Of a stretch of DNA of 64,000 bases, positions 1-7,474 are shown in pieces. The position numbers and the translations under genes are program-made. Under the pieces are notes generated by a model. The model did not search any database, was not told the origin of the DNA, and saw only the letters and a program-made list of their open reading frames with translations. Position 1 is the first letter of the stretch. Every line of letters starts with the position of its first letter. This stretch comes from an uncultured Candidatus Entotheonella sp. (GTDB lineage: Bacteria; Tectomicrobia; Entotheonellia; Entotheonellales; Entotheonellaceae): the NCBI GenBank assembly GCA_951828535.1, contig OX639990.1, positions 3,521,300-3,585,299 of the forward strand, given 5' to 3'.

Positions 1-125
1 TTGGCGACGGACCCATCAAGCGCATCATGATGGACGAACCCCTGCGCGGCACCAAGTCGCACGTACAACAGTTGCTCGAGCGCTCGGAGACCGCGGCGGA
101 ACTGGTCGAAAATATCGTTACGTAA
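1..125 (+). CDS. dop: Dop (deamidase/depupylase of Pup), 3' end only
   Basis: Only the last 40 codons lie in the window; the first two bases are a partial codon. The tail contains the motif PLRGTKSHVQQLLE. It aligns with the PPQNTRAKMRGELI segment of pafA in this same window, as expected for the carboxylate-amine-ligase-like Dop/PafA family. Position directly upstream of pup matches the usual dop-pup-prcB-prcA-pafA order. Dop removes Pup from substrates and, where Pup ends in Gln, deamidates it. Here Pup already ends in Glu, so only depupylation would be needed. The call rests on a short stretch plus context. Confidence 0.75.
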   Translation, partial: GDGPIKRIMMDEPLRGTKSHVQQLLERSETAAELVENIVT

Positions 126-156
126 TCCGCTCACGGGCGGGCTGGAAGGAGTGCTA

Positions 157-411
157 ATGATCGTCAAGCAGACCCCTGGAGATACGGACCGTTGGTATGG
201 AATCGTCACCTGCGCCGAGGGAGGACAGCAGCGTGGCACCCGGCGCAGCGACACGCAGACGGACAGCACGACAACCCCGGCGAGCGACCTGTCGGAGAAG
301 GGCGACAAGCTCAAAGACGAGCTGGACGCCATGATTGACGAGATCGACGAGGTCCTCGAAGAGAACGCCGAGGAGTTCGTGAAGAATTACGTGCAGCGAG
401 GGGGAGAATAA
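157..411 (+). CDS. pup: Prokaryotic ubiquitin-like protein Pup
   Basis: The C-terminal half is a clear Pup: SEKGDKLKDELDAMIDEIDE, then VLEENAEEFVKNYVQRGGE. The chain ends in Gly-Gly-Glu, so it can be joined by PafA to substrate lysines without deamidation. The middle is acidic and low-complexity, as in disordered Pup. ATG at 157 has GGAAGGA six bases upstream and is preferred over GTG at 151. The resulting 84-residue protein has about 22 residues (MIVKQTPGDTDRWYGIVTC...) before the part that resembles ordinary Pup of about 60-70 residues. A GAGGGAGGA sequence before an out-of-frame GTG at 233 suggests that this N-terminus could be mis-framed. It lies between dop and prcB. Confidence 0.9.
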   Translation: MIVKQTPGDTDRWYGIVTCAEGGQQRGTRRSDTQTDSTTTPASDLSEKGDKLKDELDAMIDEIDEVLEENAEEFVKNYVQRGGE

Positions 412-413
412 AG

Positions 414-1211
414 GTGTCGTTGTGGTCAGGCAGCTATAAGGGATCGAGTTTCTTCGATCTGTTGCGGCACGATTTTCCGCACATGCTGCCGTTGCAACAT
501 TTGCCCCAGATACCCGCTGGCGAGCCGCGGCTGCTGGAGACGGTGCCTTTCGCCACGACCATCCTGGCGCTGCGTTTCGCCGACGGCGTGGTGATGGCGG
601 GCGACCGGCAGGCCACCGAGGGCTTCGAGGTGTCGTCGCGGCGTATTGAGAAGCTCTACAACGCCGATAGCCACTCCGTCGTCGCCATGGCTGGGGTCGC
701 CGGGCCGTGTTTGGACATGGCCAAGTTGTTCCAGATCGAGATGGAGCACTACGAGAAGATCGAAGGTGCCCCGCTGGCTTTGGAAGGCAAGGCGAACCGC
801 CTGGCACAGATGGTCAAGCAGAACCTGCCGGCCGCTTTTCAGGGGCTGGTCGTGGTGCCGATTTTCGCCGGTTACGATGTCCACGCCGAGCAGGGCCGCA
901 TCTTCAAGTACGACGTGACCGGCGGGCGCTACGAGGAACGCGAGTTCTACGCCACCGGCTCCGGGGGAAAAGAGGCCCGCAGCACCCTGCGCAAGCTTTA
1001 CAAGGACGGCCTATCGCGAACCGAGGCGATTGCCTTGGCACTCGAAGCCTTGGTGGATGCCGCCGACATAGACGTCGGCACCAGCGGACCGGATTTGGCA
1101 CGAGGCATTTATCCGTTGGTCAAGATCACCACCCTTGACGGTACCGCGGACGTGGACGACGAGGAATTGTGCGCGGTGAGCGAGAGACTGCTCAGCGTCG
1201 TGAAAGGCTAA
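414..1211 (+). CDS. prcB: 20S proteasome beta subunit (PrcB)
   Basis: Catalytic N-terminal-nucleophile subunit of the bacterial 20S proteasome. A propeptide of about 47 residues precedes TTILALRF, so Thr48 should become Thr1 after autocleavage. Asp64 (AGDRQAT) and Lys80 (RRIEKLY) fall exactly at the Asp17 and Lys33 positions of the Thr1 active site. The residue before Thr1 is Ala, where actinobacterial PrcB usually has Gly. ELFY-like motifs follow (MEHYEKIEG, QGLVVVPIFAGYD, GSGGKEARSTLRKLY, GPDLARGIYP), all usual for PrcB. GTG start with GGGGAG just upstream, two bases after the pup stop, so translation is probably coupled. Length 265 residues is normal for the precursor. Confidence 0.95.
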   Translation: MSLWSGSYKGSSFFDLLRHDFPHMLPLQHLPQIPAGEPRLLETVPFATTILALRFADGVVMAGDRQATEGFEVSSRRIEKLYNADSHSVVAMAGVAGPCLDMAKLFQIEMEHYEKIEGAPLALEGKANRLAQMVKQNLPAAFQGLVVVPIFAGYDVHAEQGRIFKYDVTGGRYEEREFYATGSGGKEARSTLRKLYKDGLSRTEAIALALEALVDAADIDVGTSGPDLARGIYPLVKITTLDGTADVDDEELCAVSERLLSVVKG

Positions 1212-1215
1212 GTAC

Positions 1216-1926
1216 ATGGCCGTTCCCTTCTACGTCTCGCCTGACCAGGTCATGCAGGACAAGGCCGAGTATGCCCGCAAAGGCATCGCCAAGGGCAAGT
1301 CCATCGTGGCGATGGAGTACGCAGGCGGCTTGCTGCTGATGGCCGAAAATCCAAGTGTATCCCTGAACAAGATATCCGAAATTTATGACCGCATCGCTTT
1401 TGCCGGTGTAGGCAAATACAGCGAATTCGAGAACTTGCGCAAAATCGGCATCCGCTACGCCGATATGACCGGCTATGCCTCCAGCCGCCGTGACGTGACC
1501 ACCAAATCGCTGGCCAAGGGATACTCCGATCTCATCGGCACCGTCTTTACGCGCGATCCGAAGCCGTTGGAGGTAGAGATTCTGGTGGTGGAGGTTGGTG
1601 AGGCGCCGGCTACCAATCAGATGTACCACGTGTCATTCGACGGCTCCATCAGCGACCGGCAACAGTTTGCGGTCATCGGTGGCCATTCGGATCGCATCGT
1701 GGCCTATTTGCAGGATCACTACGCCGCCAACCTGAGCCTGTCCGAGGCCCTGCGGCTCAGCCAGCGCGGCGTCGTGGCCGGCTACGAGCAGCCGCCGGAG
1801 GAGGCCAGTGTCCTGGAAGTCGGTATCCTCTACCGCGAGCGCGTCGGCCGCAAGTTTTATCGGATGCCGCCAACCGACGTTGCCGAGGCCATGGCCGTCG
1901 CTGGCGATGAAGTTGAAGCGCTATGA
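1216..1926 (+). CDS. prcA: 20S proteasome alpha subunit (PrcA)
   Basis: Non-catalytic subunit that forms the outer rings and gate of the 20S particle. The N-terminus MAVPFYVSPDQVMQDKAEYA is the gating segment and first helix, followed by ARKGIAKGKSIVAMEY and the family block NKISEIYDRIAFAGVGKYSE. It has no Thr nucleophile, as expected. The ORF starts four bases after the prcB stop and its last codon overlaps the pafA ATG (ATGA), so prcB-prcA-pafA is a translationally coupled operon. The C-terminus ends EAL. The proteasomal ATPase (Mpa/ARC) is not in the window and may lie upstream of dop. Confidence 0.95.
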   Translation: MAVPFYVSPDQVMQDKAEYARKGIAKGKSIVAMEYAGGLLLMAENPSVSLNKISEIYDRIAFAGVGKYSEFENLRKIGIRYADMTGYASSRRDVTTKSLAKGYSDLIGTVFTRDPKPLEVEILVVEVGEAPATNQMYHVSFDGSISDRQQFAVIGGHSDRIVAYLQDHYAANLSLSEALRLSQRGVVAGYEQPPEEASVLEVGILYRERVGRKFYRMPPTDVAEAMAVAGDEVEAL

Positions 1927-3317
1927 AAAAACGCATTTACGGCCTTGAAAACGAATTCGGTATTTCCTTCACGGCGAACGGACGCCGCTCCCTGCCTTCC
2001 GAAAAAGTCGTTCGTTACCTATTTGAAAAGTTGATCACGACGGAGGGCTTCCTCAACGTTTTCCTGGAAAACGGAGCCCGTTTCTATCTCGATACCGGCT
2101 GCCATCCCGAGTACGCCACGCCCGAGTGTGCCAGTCCGCAGGACGTGGTCGTCTACGACAAGGCCGGCGACCGCATTCTCGAAAACCTGCTCCAGCACGC
2201 CCAGAACAAGGTGCGCGAGGAGGGTTTTCCCGGCGAGCTGGCGATTTTCAAGAACAACACCGATTTTGTCGGCAACTCATACGGCTGCCACGAGAATTAC
2301 CTCGCCGAACGGACCTCAGACTTCTACTACATGGCCGAGCAGCTCATCCCGTTTCTGGTCACCCGGCAGATCTTCACGGGCTCCGGCAAGGTCTTCCGTA
2401 CCCGCCGCGGTACGGTCTTTCACATCTCGCAGCGCGCCCAGCACATCCGGCAGAAGATTTCCGGCACCACGACCAACGAGCGCAGCATCATCAATACCCG
2501 CGATGAACCGCACGCCATGAAGGAAAAGTACCGCCGCCTGCACATCATCGTGGGGGATTCCAACATGTCGGAGTTCACCACCTATCTGAAGGTCGGCACC
2601 ACCGCCATCGTGCTGCAGATGATCGAAGACGATTTCATCACCCCGCGGTTTGCCCTGCGCAACCCGGTGCGGGCCATCAAGGACATCTCGCGCGATCTGA
2701 CTTGCCGCGAGTCGGTGCCGCTGAACAACGGCAAGCGCTATTCGCCCCTGGAGTTGCAGAAGCAGTATCTCGAGCTGGCCCACACGTATTACAGCACCCG
2801 CAAGATGGGCGCACTGGCCGCCGACATCCTGCAGAAGTGGGAGTACGTGCTCACCAAGCTCGCCGAAGAGCCCCTGCAACTGCACCGCGAGATCGACTGG
2901 GTGATCAAGATGCACCTGCTCAAGGCCTACGGCGAGCGTTCTCGTATGGCCGCCGAAGCGCGGGGCGACCGGCTGCTGATGCTCGACCTGCAATACCACG
3001 ACATTCGCCGCGAAAAGGGCCTGTATTTCCTGCTGGAGCGCCGGGGGCAGATCGAGCGCATCGTTTCCGATGCGGACATCGAAAAAGCCATGGTGGACCC
3101 GCCGCAGAACACGCGGGCGAAGATGCGTGGCGAACTGATCAAGCTGGCGAAAAAGAAGCGCATTCCGTATGACCTGGATTGGAACTATATCCGCATCGGC
3201 TACCTGCTGAATCTGTGGGTGAAGTGCAACGACCCGTTCCAGGAAGAGAACGAGAAGGTGACGCAGCTCAAACGCCGCATCGAACGATCGAACTTCAAGT
3301 ACGGTTATCTGCTGTAA
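1923..3317 (+). CDS. pafA: Pup-protein ligase PafA
   Basis: Uses ATP to phosphorylate the C-terminal Glu of Pup and join it to substrate lysines, marking proteins for the proteasome. The N-terminal IYGLENEFG gives the Mg-ATP ligand Glu9, and FYLDTGCHPEYATPEC gives catalytic Asp57 with the conserved HPEYAT block. GNSYGCHENYL, RARHI-type and TTNERSIINTRDEPHA blocks follow in family order. Length 464 residues is typical. The start overlaps the prcA stop by four bases. PafA rather than Dop, because the Asp-containing loop is the short form and the gene follows prcA. Confidence 0.95.
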   Translation: MKKRIYGLENEFGISFTANGRRSLPSEKVVRYLFEKLITTEGFLNVFLENGARFYLDTGCHPEYATPECASPQDVVVYDKAGDRILENLLQHAQNKVREEGFPGELAIFKNNTDFVGNSYGCHENYLAERTSDFYYMAEQLIPFLVTRQIFTGSGKVFRTRRGTVFHISQRAQHIRQKISGTTTNERSIINTRDEPHAMKEKYRRLHIIVGDSNMSEFTTYLKVGTTAIVLQMIEDDFITPRFALRNPVRAIKDISRDLTCRESVPLNNGKRYSPLELQKQYLELAHTYYSTRKMGALAADILQKWEYVLTKLAEEPLQLHREIDWVIKMHLLKAYGERSRMAAEARGDRLLMLDLQYHDIRREKGLYFLLERRGQIERIVSDADIEKAMVDPPQNTRAKMRGELIKLAKKKRIPYDLDWNYIRIGYLLNLWVKCNDPFQEENEKVTQLKRRIERSNFKYGYLL

Positions 3318-3340
3318 AGGGTCGTCCCGGGGGTTCGCGC

Positions 3341-4468
3341 ATGCCAAAGAACGCCTCGCCTAAACTTCGTCTCGCCATCCTCTACGGCGGTCGTTCGGGT
3401 GAGCACGACGTGTCCATCGCCTCGGCCACGTCGGTGATGCAGGCCATCGACAGGGATAAGTACGACGTTCTGCCCGTTTACCTGACGCCCGAGGGACGTT
3501 GGCTGCCAGGCGTCGAACCCGTCCGGCTGACTGCTGGTGCTCGTCCTGCCACTGCTTCGGTAGCCTTGTTTTCCAGCGATCCCCAACAGCCCGGCTTGTT
3601 GCCGTTGTCCAAAGCTGAGGTACAGCCGGAGCAGGCGCAGGCGGTGGACGTCGTGTTCCCGCTGCTGCACGGCACCTATGGCGAGGACGGCACCGTGCAA
3701 GGACTGCTGGAGCTCGCCAACGTGCCCTACGTCGGATCTGGGGTGCTGGGATCGGCCGCCGGCATGGACAAGGACGTCATGAAGACGCTTTTCGCCGCCG
3801 CCGGTCTGCCCGTGGTGCCGCACCTGCTGGTCCGGCGCCGCGAGTGGGAGCAGCGTCCGGCGGTTGTCCGCGAGCGCATTCTGCAAACGCTGCGGTTGCC
3901 GGTGTTCGTCAAGCCGGCGAATCTCGGATCGAGTGTGGGAATTTCCAAGGTGGGTGACGCGACTGGCCTACCGGACGCTCTGGATTTGGCTTGCCGGTAC
4001 GACCGTCGCGTGCTGGTCGAGCAGGGTCTGGACTGCCGTGAGTTTGAGTGCAGCGTATTGGGGAATGATGAACCGAATGCCTCGGTCATCGGCGAGATTA
4101 TTCCGTCGCGTGAGTTTTACGATTACCAGGCGAAATATAGTGACGACGAATCGAGTGAGCTACGCATCCCTGCGGAGATCGATACCGGCCTCGCCGAGAA
4201 CCTGCGCGCCATGGCGGTAACCGCCTTCCAAGCGGTCGACGCCGCCGGGCTGGCACGGGTGGATTTTTTCCTCGAAACCCGCACCGGCAAGCCCTACGTG
4301 AACGAAATCAACACCCTGCCGGGTTTTACCACGATCAGCATGTATCCGAAGCTATGGGAGGCGGGAGGGCTCTCCTACGCGCAGCTGATCGATAACCTCG
4401 TAAACCTCGCCATCGAACGACACCGGGACCGGCAGCGCTCCCTCACCGTCTACGACCAAAACCCGTGA
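3341..4468 (+). CDS. ddl: D-alanine--D-alanine ligase
   Basis: ATP-grasp enzyme that makes D-Ala-D-Ala for peptidoglycan in the cytoplasm. The N-terminal GGRSGEHDVSIASA loop, the ATP-binding FVKPANLGSSVGIS with Lys191, and the metal/substrate segment VNEINTLPGFT near residue 320 are all present in order. The 375-residue length from ATG 3341 is usual. A longer in-frame reading from 3179 would overlap pafA and has no family similarity, so it was not used. It follows pafA by 23 bases and may be read through from the proteasome operon, although its function is unrelated. Confidence 0.95.
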   Translation: MPKNASPKLRLAILYGGRSGEHDVSIASATSVMQAIDRDKYDVLPVYLTPEGRWLPGVEPVRLTAGARPATASVALFSSDPQQPGLLPLSKAEVQPEQAQAVDVVFPLLHGTYGEDGTVQGLLELANVPYVGSGVLGSAAGMDKDVMKTLFAAAGLPVVPHLLVRRREWEQRPAVVRERILQTLRLPVFVKPANLGSSVGISKVGDATGLPDALDLACRYDRRVLVEQGLDCREFECSVLGNDEPNASVIGEIIPSREFYDYQAKYSDDESSELRIPAEIDTGLAENLRAMAVTAFQAVDAAGLARVDFFLETRTGKPYVNEINTLPGFTTISMYPKLWEAGGLSYAQLIDNLVNLAIERHRDRQRSLTVYDQNP

Positions 4469-4518
4469 TCCGTGGCTGATACGCAAGCCGATTCTGATGG
4501 TACAAACCGGTAACATCC

Positions 4519-6000
4519 GAGCCTCTTGCAAAATTCATGAGCAACTGCAGGCTCGGCTACGGAAGCACGAAGCGTCGCCTTGAGCCGCAATAGGCATGAA
4601 GGCTTAAGGAACGTGCTGCAAGAGTTACCTCGGTGTCCAGTTGGAGCAGGTTCTACGACCTGTGGGCAAGGTTGTCCCCGGCCCTCCATGAGGGCGGTGT
4701 TGCAGTGATGTCGGGCGAACAAGCTCCATCAGAGCGGTGGCAGCAGGTGCATCAGCTGGCTGACCGCCAGCGCAAGGATGCCCAACATGAGGTGGCATAG
4801 CACCTTCGCGTGCCCCCGTACCCGAACATGACGACCGCCGAACTCCTCCTTGAGCCGCGCATACACCCGCTCGACGGTCGTGCGTTCGTGGTAGCGCCGC
4901 TGTTCCGGAAAAACATAGCCAAGAGCGCGGCGTGCCGTTGCTTCGCGCTTGATCGCTTCGCCTCGCCCGCCCGATCCCCGGGGGTTGAAGTCGATGATCG
5001 GCACGTGGCCGAGGTTTCGACTGTAGGCCCGTATCTCCTCAGCGTCGTAAGCTGCGTCCATCAGGTCGTAGAGGTTGTTAACCCGCCCAGCCGTCAGACG
5101 TGCCAATGGGATGGCTGCTTGTGAGTCATGCAGCGACGCCGAGGTCAAAATACAACTCACCGGCACGCCGCCATCGGCGGCGTCGACGTGCAGCTTGTAG
5201 CCGACCCACTTTTCAAACGCGCCCTTGGCGTTTGTCCGCACTCCGACGTCGCACGGCTTTGGCAACTCGTCCAACATTTGCGGCAGCGTCATGGCTAACT
5301 GACGTTGCAGGCGGGTGGGTTCCTTGGGCCGTTGTTCACCCTTTCGCGGGCGCCCTCGCTGGCGCTTCGTTCGGCGTGCGCCAGGCACCTTCGGCAGCGG
5401 CTTTTCACGGCCCGCGATTGCCGTGGCATCGCGCGAGATATGCCCGACCAAGTGGCCCTTCATCGTCCGCGTAACCAGCGCCTCGTGCAGACGGCTAACC
5501 AGGGCGCTGTCGGCGAATTCGGCAAAGCCGCGTGAGAACGTGGCCTCGCTCGGAAGTCGGCAGGCGCTGCTGAAGCCGCACAGGCGCTGAAGTGTCTGGT
5601 CAACCCGCAGACGTTCGATGAGGGCCCGCGTCGTCGGGATGTCGAAGACCGCCTTGGCAATGAAGGCGCGCGCCAGTGCGGCGCGATCCTGCGGTGGCCG
5701 GCCTGGCAAGCTGGACATGGACGGCAAAAGGATTTCGAGGCGCACGAACTCGAGGACCGCAACAAAGAGTCCATAGCGCCCGCTCAGGGGGCCAAACTCC
5801 ATTTCGAGTCTGGGGAACAGTTCTTGTTGAAAGGCATACCAATAGTTCGATAGAGTCTCGCGCAGGGGCATGGCCGCTCTCCTCGTCATGAGGTCTGTGG
5901 AGGACACCATGATACTCAGGAGGGTCGGCCTGTCCCAGCCAAAGTCATCCTACTCCAATCTGCAATAAATCCAGTCGTTTCGTAATTCTGCAAGAGGCTC
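4519..6000 (-). mobile_element. Complete IS element (IS5/IS4-type superfamily)
   Basis: The ends are inverted repeats. The left end reads GAGCCTCTTGCAAAATT, and the complement of the right end reads GAGCCTCTTGCAGAATT, so 16 of 17 bases match. The element is flanked by a direct ATCC on both sides (4515-4518 and 6001-6004), a 4-bp target duplication. It is about 1.48 kb and holds one transposase on the minus strand. Intact ends, intact ORF and a perfect target duplication point to a recent insertion, into the gap after ddl. No gene can be shown to be broken by it. Confidence 0.92.
4729..5871 (-). CDS. IS transposase, DDE type with DUF772-like N-terminus
   Basis: About 380 residues from ATG 5871, which has AGGAG eight bases upstream; ATG 5910 is also possible. 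The N-terminal half (SLPGRPPQDRAALARAFIAK...) is like the DUF772 domain of IS5/IS1182-type transposases. The catalytic core has Asp in HISRDATAIAG, Asp in LYDLMDAAYDAEEI and Glu in a full YREK signature, Y-x2-R-x3-E-x6-K (YHERTTVERVYARLK). A basic KRQRGRPRKGEQRPKE linker sits mid-protein. It catalyses movement of the surrounding element. No frameshift or stop is seen. Confidence 0.92.
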   Translation of the reverse strand: MPLRETLSNYWYAFQQELFPRLEMEFGPLSGRYGLFVAVLEFVRLEILLPSMSSLPGRPPQDRAALARAFIAKAVFDIPTTRALIERLRVDQTLQRLCGFSSACRLPSEATFSRGFAEFADSALVSRLHEALVTRTMKGHLVGHISRDATAIAGREKPLPKVPGARRTKRQRGRPRKGEQRPKEPTRLQRQLAMTLPQMLDELPKPCDVGVRTNAKGAFEKWVGYKLHVDAADGGVPVSCILTSASLHDSQAAIPLARLTAGRVNNLYDLMDAAYDAEEIRAYSRNLGHVPIIDFNPRGSGGRGEAIKREATARRALGYVFPEQRRYHERTTVERVYARLKEEFGGRHVRVRGHAKVLCHLMLGILALAVSQLMHLLPPL

Positions 6001-6123
6001 ATCCTTTACACATTAAACCGGGAACATGGTTTACGTTTAAGGTATACGGCGAGGAGCATTCGTCGATGCCTTGGAAAGAGACGTGTACCATGGACCGACG
6101 CATCCAGCTTATCGCCGACTACC

Positions 6124-7014
6124 TCACAGCAGGAAATCCGCCGACACGACGCAATGATCGGGATGTCGGCCACGCCGGGGCCATTCGTGGATCGAACCCG
6201 GCACCAGCAGGGTCTCGGCCCCGCCGCCCAGGACGAGGTGGTCGATGAATTCCGTGTAGCGGACGTCGCATGTGGTGGTCAGGTCAGCGGTCGGTAGAAG
6301 AAGTGGTGCGGATGGCGGCGACAGAATTCCCCAGGCCCAATCGCCCGACACCGCAAGACGCCGGTTGAAATCCCCCAGGATGATGAAGGCCAGATCCTCG
6401 CCCCGGCGAGCGTCGGCCCATTCCTTGAGCACCTCAATCTGGCGACGAAGCACGGCGCAATCCTCCGCGTCCCCGGGGTTCGTGTCGTTTTCCGCCCCCC
6501 AGCACCCGGCTGTGAGGTGGACCGACAGCAACCGCAAGTCTTGTCCGTCTTCCGTGACCGTGATGTCGGTTCCCCAGCGTTGGAATGAACTTGCTTCTCC
6601 CAGGGCGGACAGGTCGGGGTTGCCGTGATAGGCGATTCCCTGGCGGATGGCAAACCCCGTTGCCAAGCGACCCATACTCGCGCGCGCCCGCTCCTGACAC
6701 TCAAGGCCCGTGCCTTCGCCGGGACGGGAAGACATTACGACGTGCCAATCCGACCTGGGAAAGACCCGGTACGCCGCTGCTTCGTTTTCCACTTCTTGAA
6801 ACGCGACGATGTCCAAGGCGAGTTCCTTCACCTCAGCCGCCATGGCGTCGTAGTGGGCTTGCTCCCGCGGCACACAGCCATCCGTGTCTGAATCGTCCAG
6901 ATGCTCCAGATTCCATGCGGCGATCCTCAGCCGCGGCCCGTCGTCATGGCAAGACGAGGTAAGCAGCACCAGTGCGAGGAAGCACAGCAACAAGCGTAAC
7001 GGGATCATTCGCAT
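6124..7014 (-). CDS. Endonuclease/exonuclease/phosphatase-fold lipoprotein
   Basis: ATG 7014 is preceded by GGAGG with good spacing and gives a 296-residue protein. A signal peptide with lipobox LLTSSC (Cys near residue 21) implies export and lipid anchoring. The mature part has EEP-superfamily motifs in order: IAAWNLEHLD, DIVAFQEVEN (Glu metal ligand), LLSVHLTAGCW, IILGDFNR (Asp-Phe-Asn) and the final DHCVVSADF with Asp-His. The metal-dependent phosphoesterase core is therefore complete. The substrate is unknown; extracytoplasmic nucleases and phosphatases share this fold. The upstream 43-residue extension of the open frame was discarded. Confidence 0.8.
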   Translation of the reverse strand: MRMIPLRLLLCFLALVLLTSSCHDDGPRLRIAAWNLEHLDDSDTDGCVPREQAHYDAMAAEVKELALDIVAFQEVENEAAAYRVFPRSDWHVVMSSRPGEGTGLECQERARASMGRLATGFAIRQGIAYHGNPDLSALGEASSFQRWGTDITVTEDGQDLRLLSVHLTAGCWGAENDTNPGDAEDCAVLRRQIEVLKEWADARRGEDLAFIILGDFNRRLAVSGDWAWGILSPPSAPLLLPTADLTTTCDVRYTEFIDHLVLGGGAETLLVPGSIHEWPRRGRHPDHCVVSADFLL

Positions 7015-7152
7015 GGAACCTCCTGCAAGATCGAACCCATCTGCGTCGCGGTGAATCGGCTGCGCTTCCTTGCCCATCGACCGATAGCGAGGCCGTCCCT
7101 CGAATACATATCGGCTGTCGCGTCGCGCCCGCTGCAAGGCCACCCGAAGGTG

Positions 7153-7413
7153 TTATCCAGCCCTGCGCTGCGCCCGCACGTAGCTTTCGAGCACCCGGTT
7201 GATCCGCGTCTGATAACCTTTTCCAGACGCTTTGAAATACGCCAGCACCGAGCGTTTGATACGCATCGTAACTTGCTCTGTGCGGTCGGGTTCGACGAGG
7301 TGGGCCTGGCGCCAAAAGGTGTCGTCCAGTTCAGGAATGTCACTGAAATCAATGTCCTCGTCTTTTGTGGCCGCGATCTGTTCGGGCGTGAGGAGGCTAT
7401 CGCATCTGTTCAT
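7153..7413 (-). CDS. brnA: BrnA-type antitoxin
   Basis: 86 residues ending in the BrnA ribbon-helix-helix signature: EQVTMRIKRSVLAYFKASGK, then GYQTRINRVLESYVRAQ. The N-terminal half (EDIDFSDIPELDDTFWRQA) is the acidic toxin-binding part of the family. Family members neutralise the RNase BrnT and repress the brnTA operon. Here only the last two dozen codons of brnT remain directly upstream, overlapping the brnA start. The antitoxin is therefore an orphan and may now act only as a regulator. Confidence 0.85.
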   Translation of the reverse strand: MNRCDSLLTPEQIAATKDEDIDFSDIPELDDTFWRQAHLVEPDRTEQVTMRIKRSVLAYFKASGKGYQTRINRVLESYVRAQRRAG

Positions 7414-7474
7414 GGTAAGCCTGCCTTTCCTTGGTTGACGCCAGACGAGCCGAGATCAGGCGAATATGTCCTTT
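7397..7474 (-). pseudogene. brnT toxin remnant (C-terminal stump)
   Basis: Reading minus in the frame that ends at TAG 7397-7399 gives GHIRLISARLASTKERQAYH then EQMR. This is the conserved C-terminal tail of BrnT (family pattern RIISAR..S..ER..YE). It overlaps the brnA start, the normal brnTA arrangement. Everything upstream is replaced by the 3' end of the AOR gene, whose TAA is at 7473-7475. At least three quarters of the toxin is missing, so it cannot be active. Confidence 0.7.

Noticed and set aside
3179-3340. N-terminal extension of ddl
   Set aside because: It overlaps pafA in another frame and Ddl homology begins just after ATG 3341.
6066-6248. Short ORF beginning MDRRIQLIADYLTAG
   Set aside because: The first 15 residues look protein-like, perhaps a truncated regulator, but the rest is antisense to the EEP lipoprotein. 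Too short to call.
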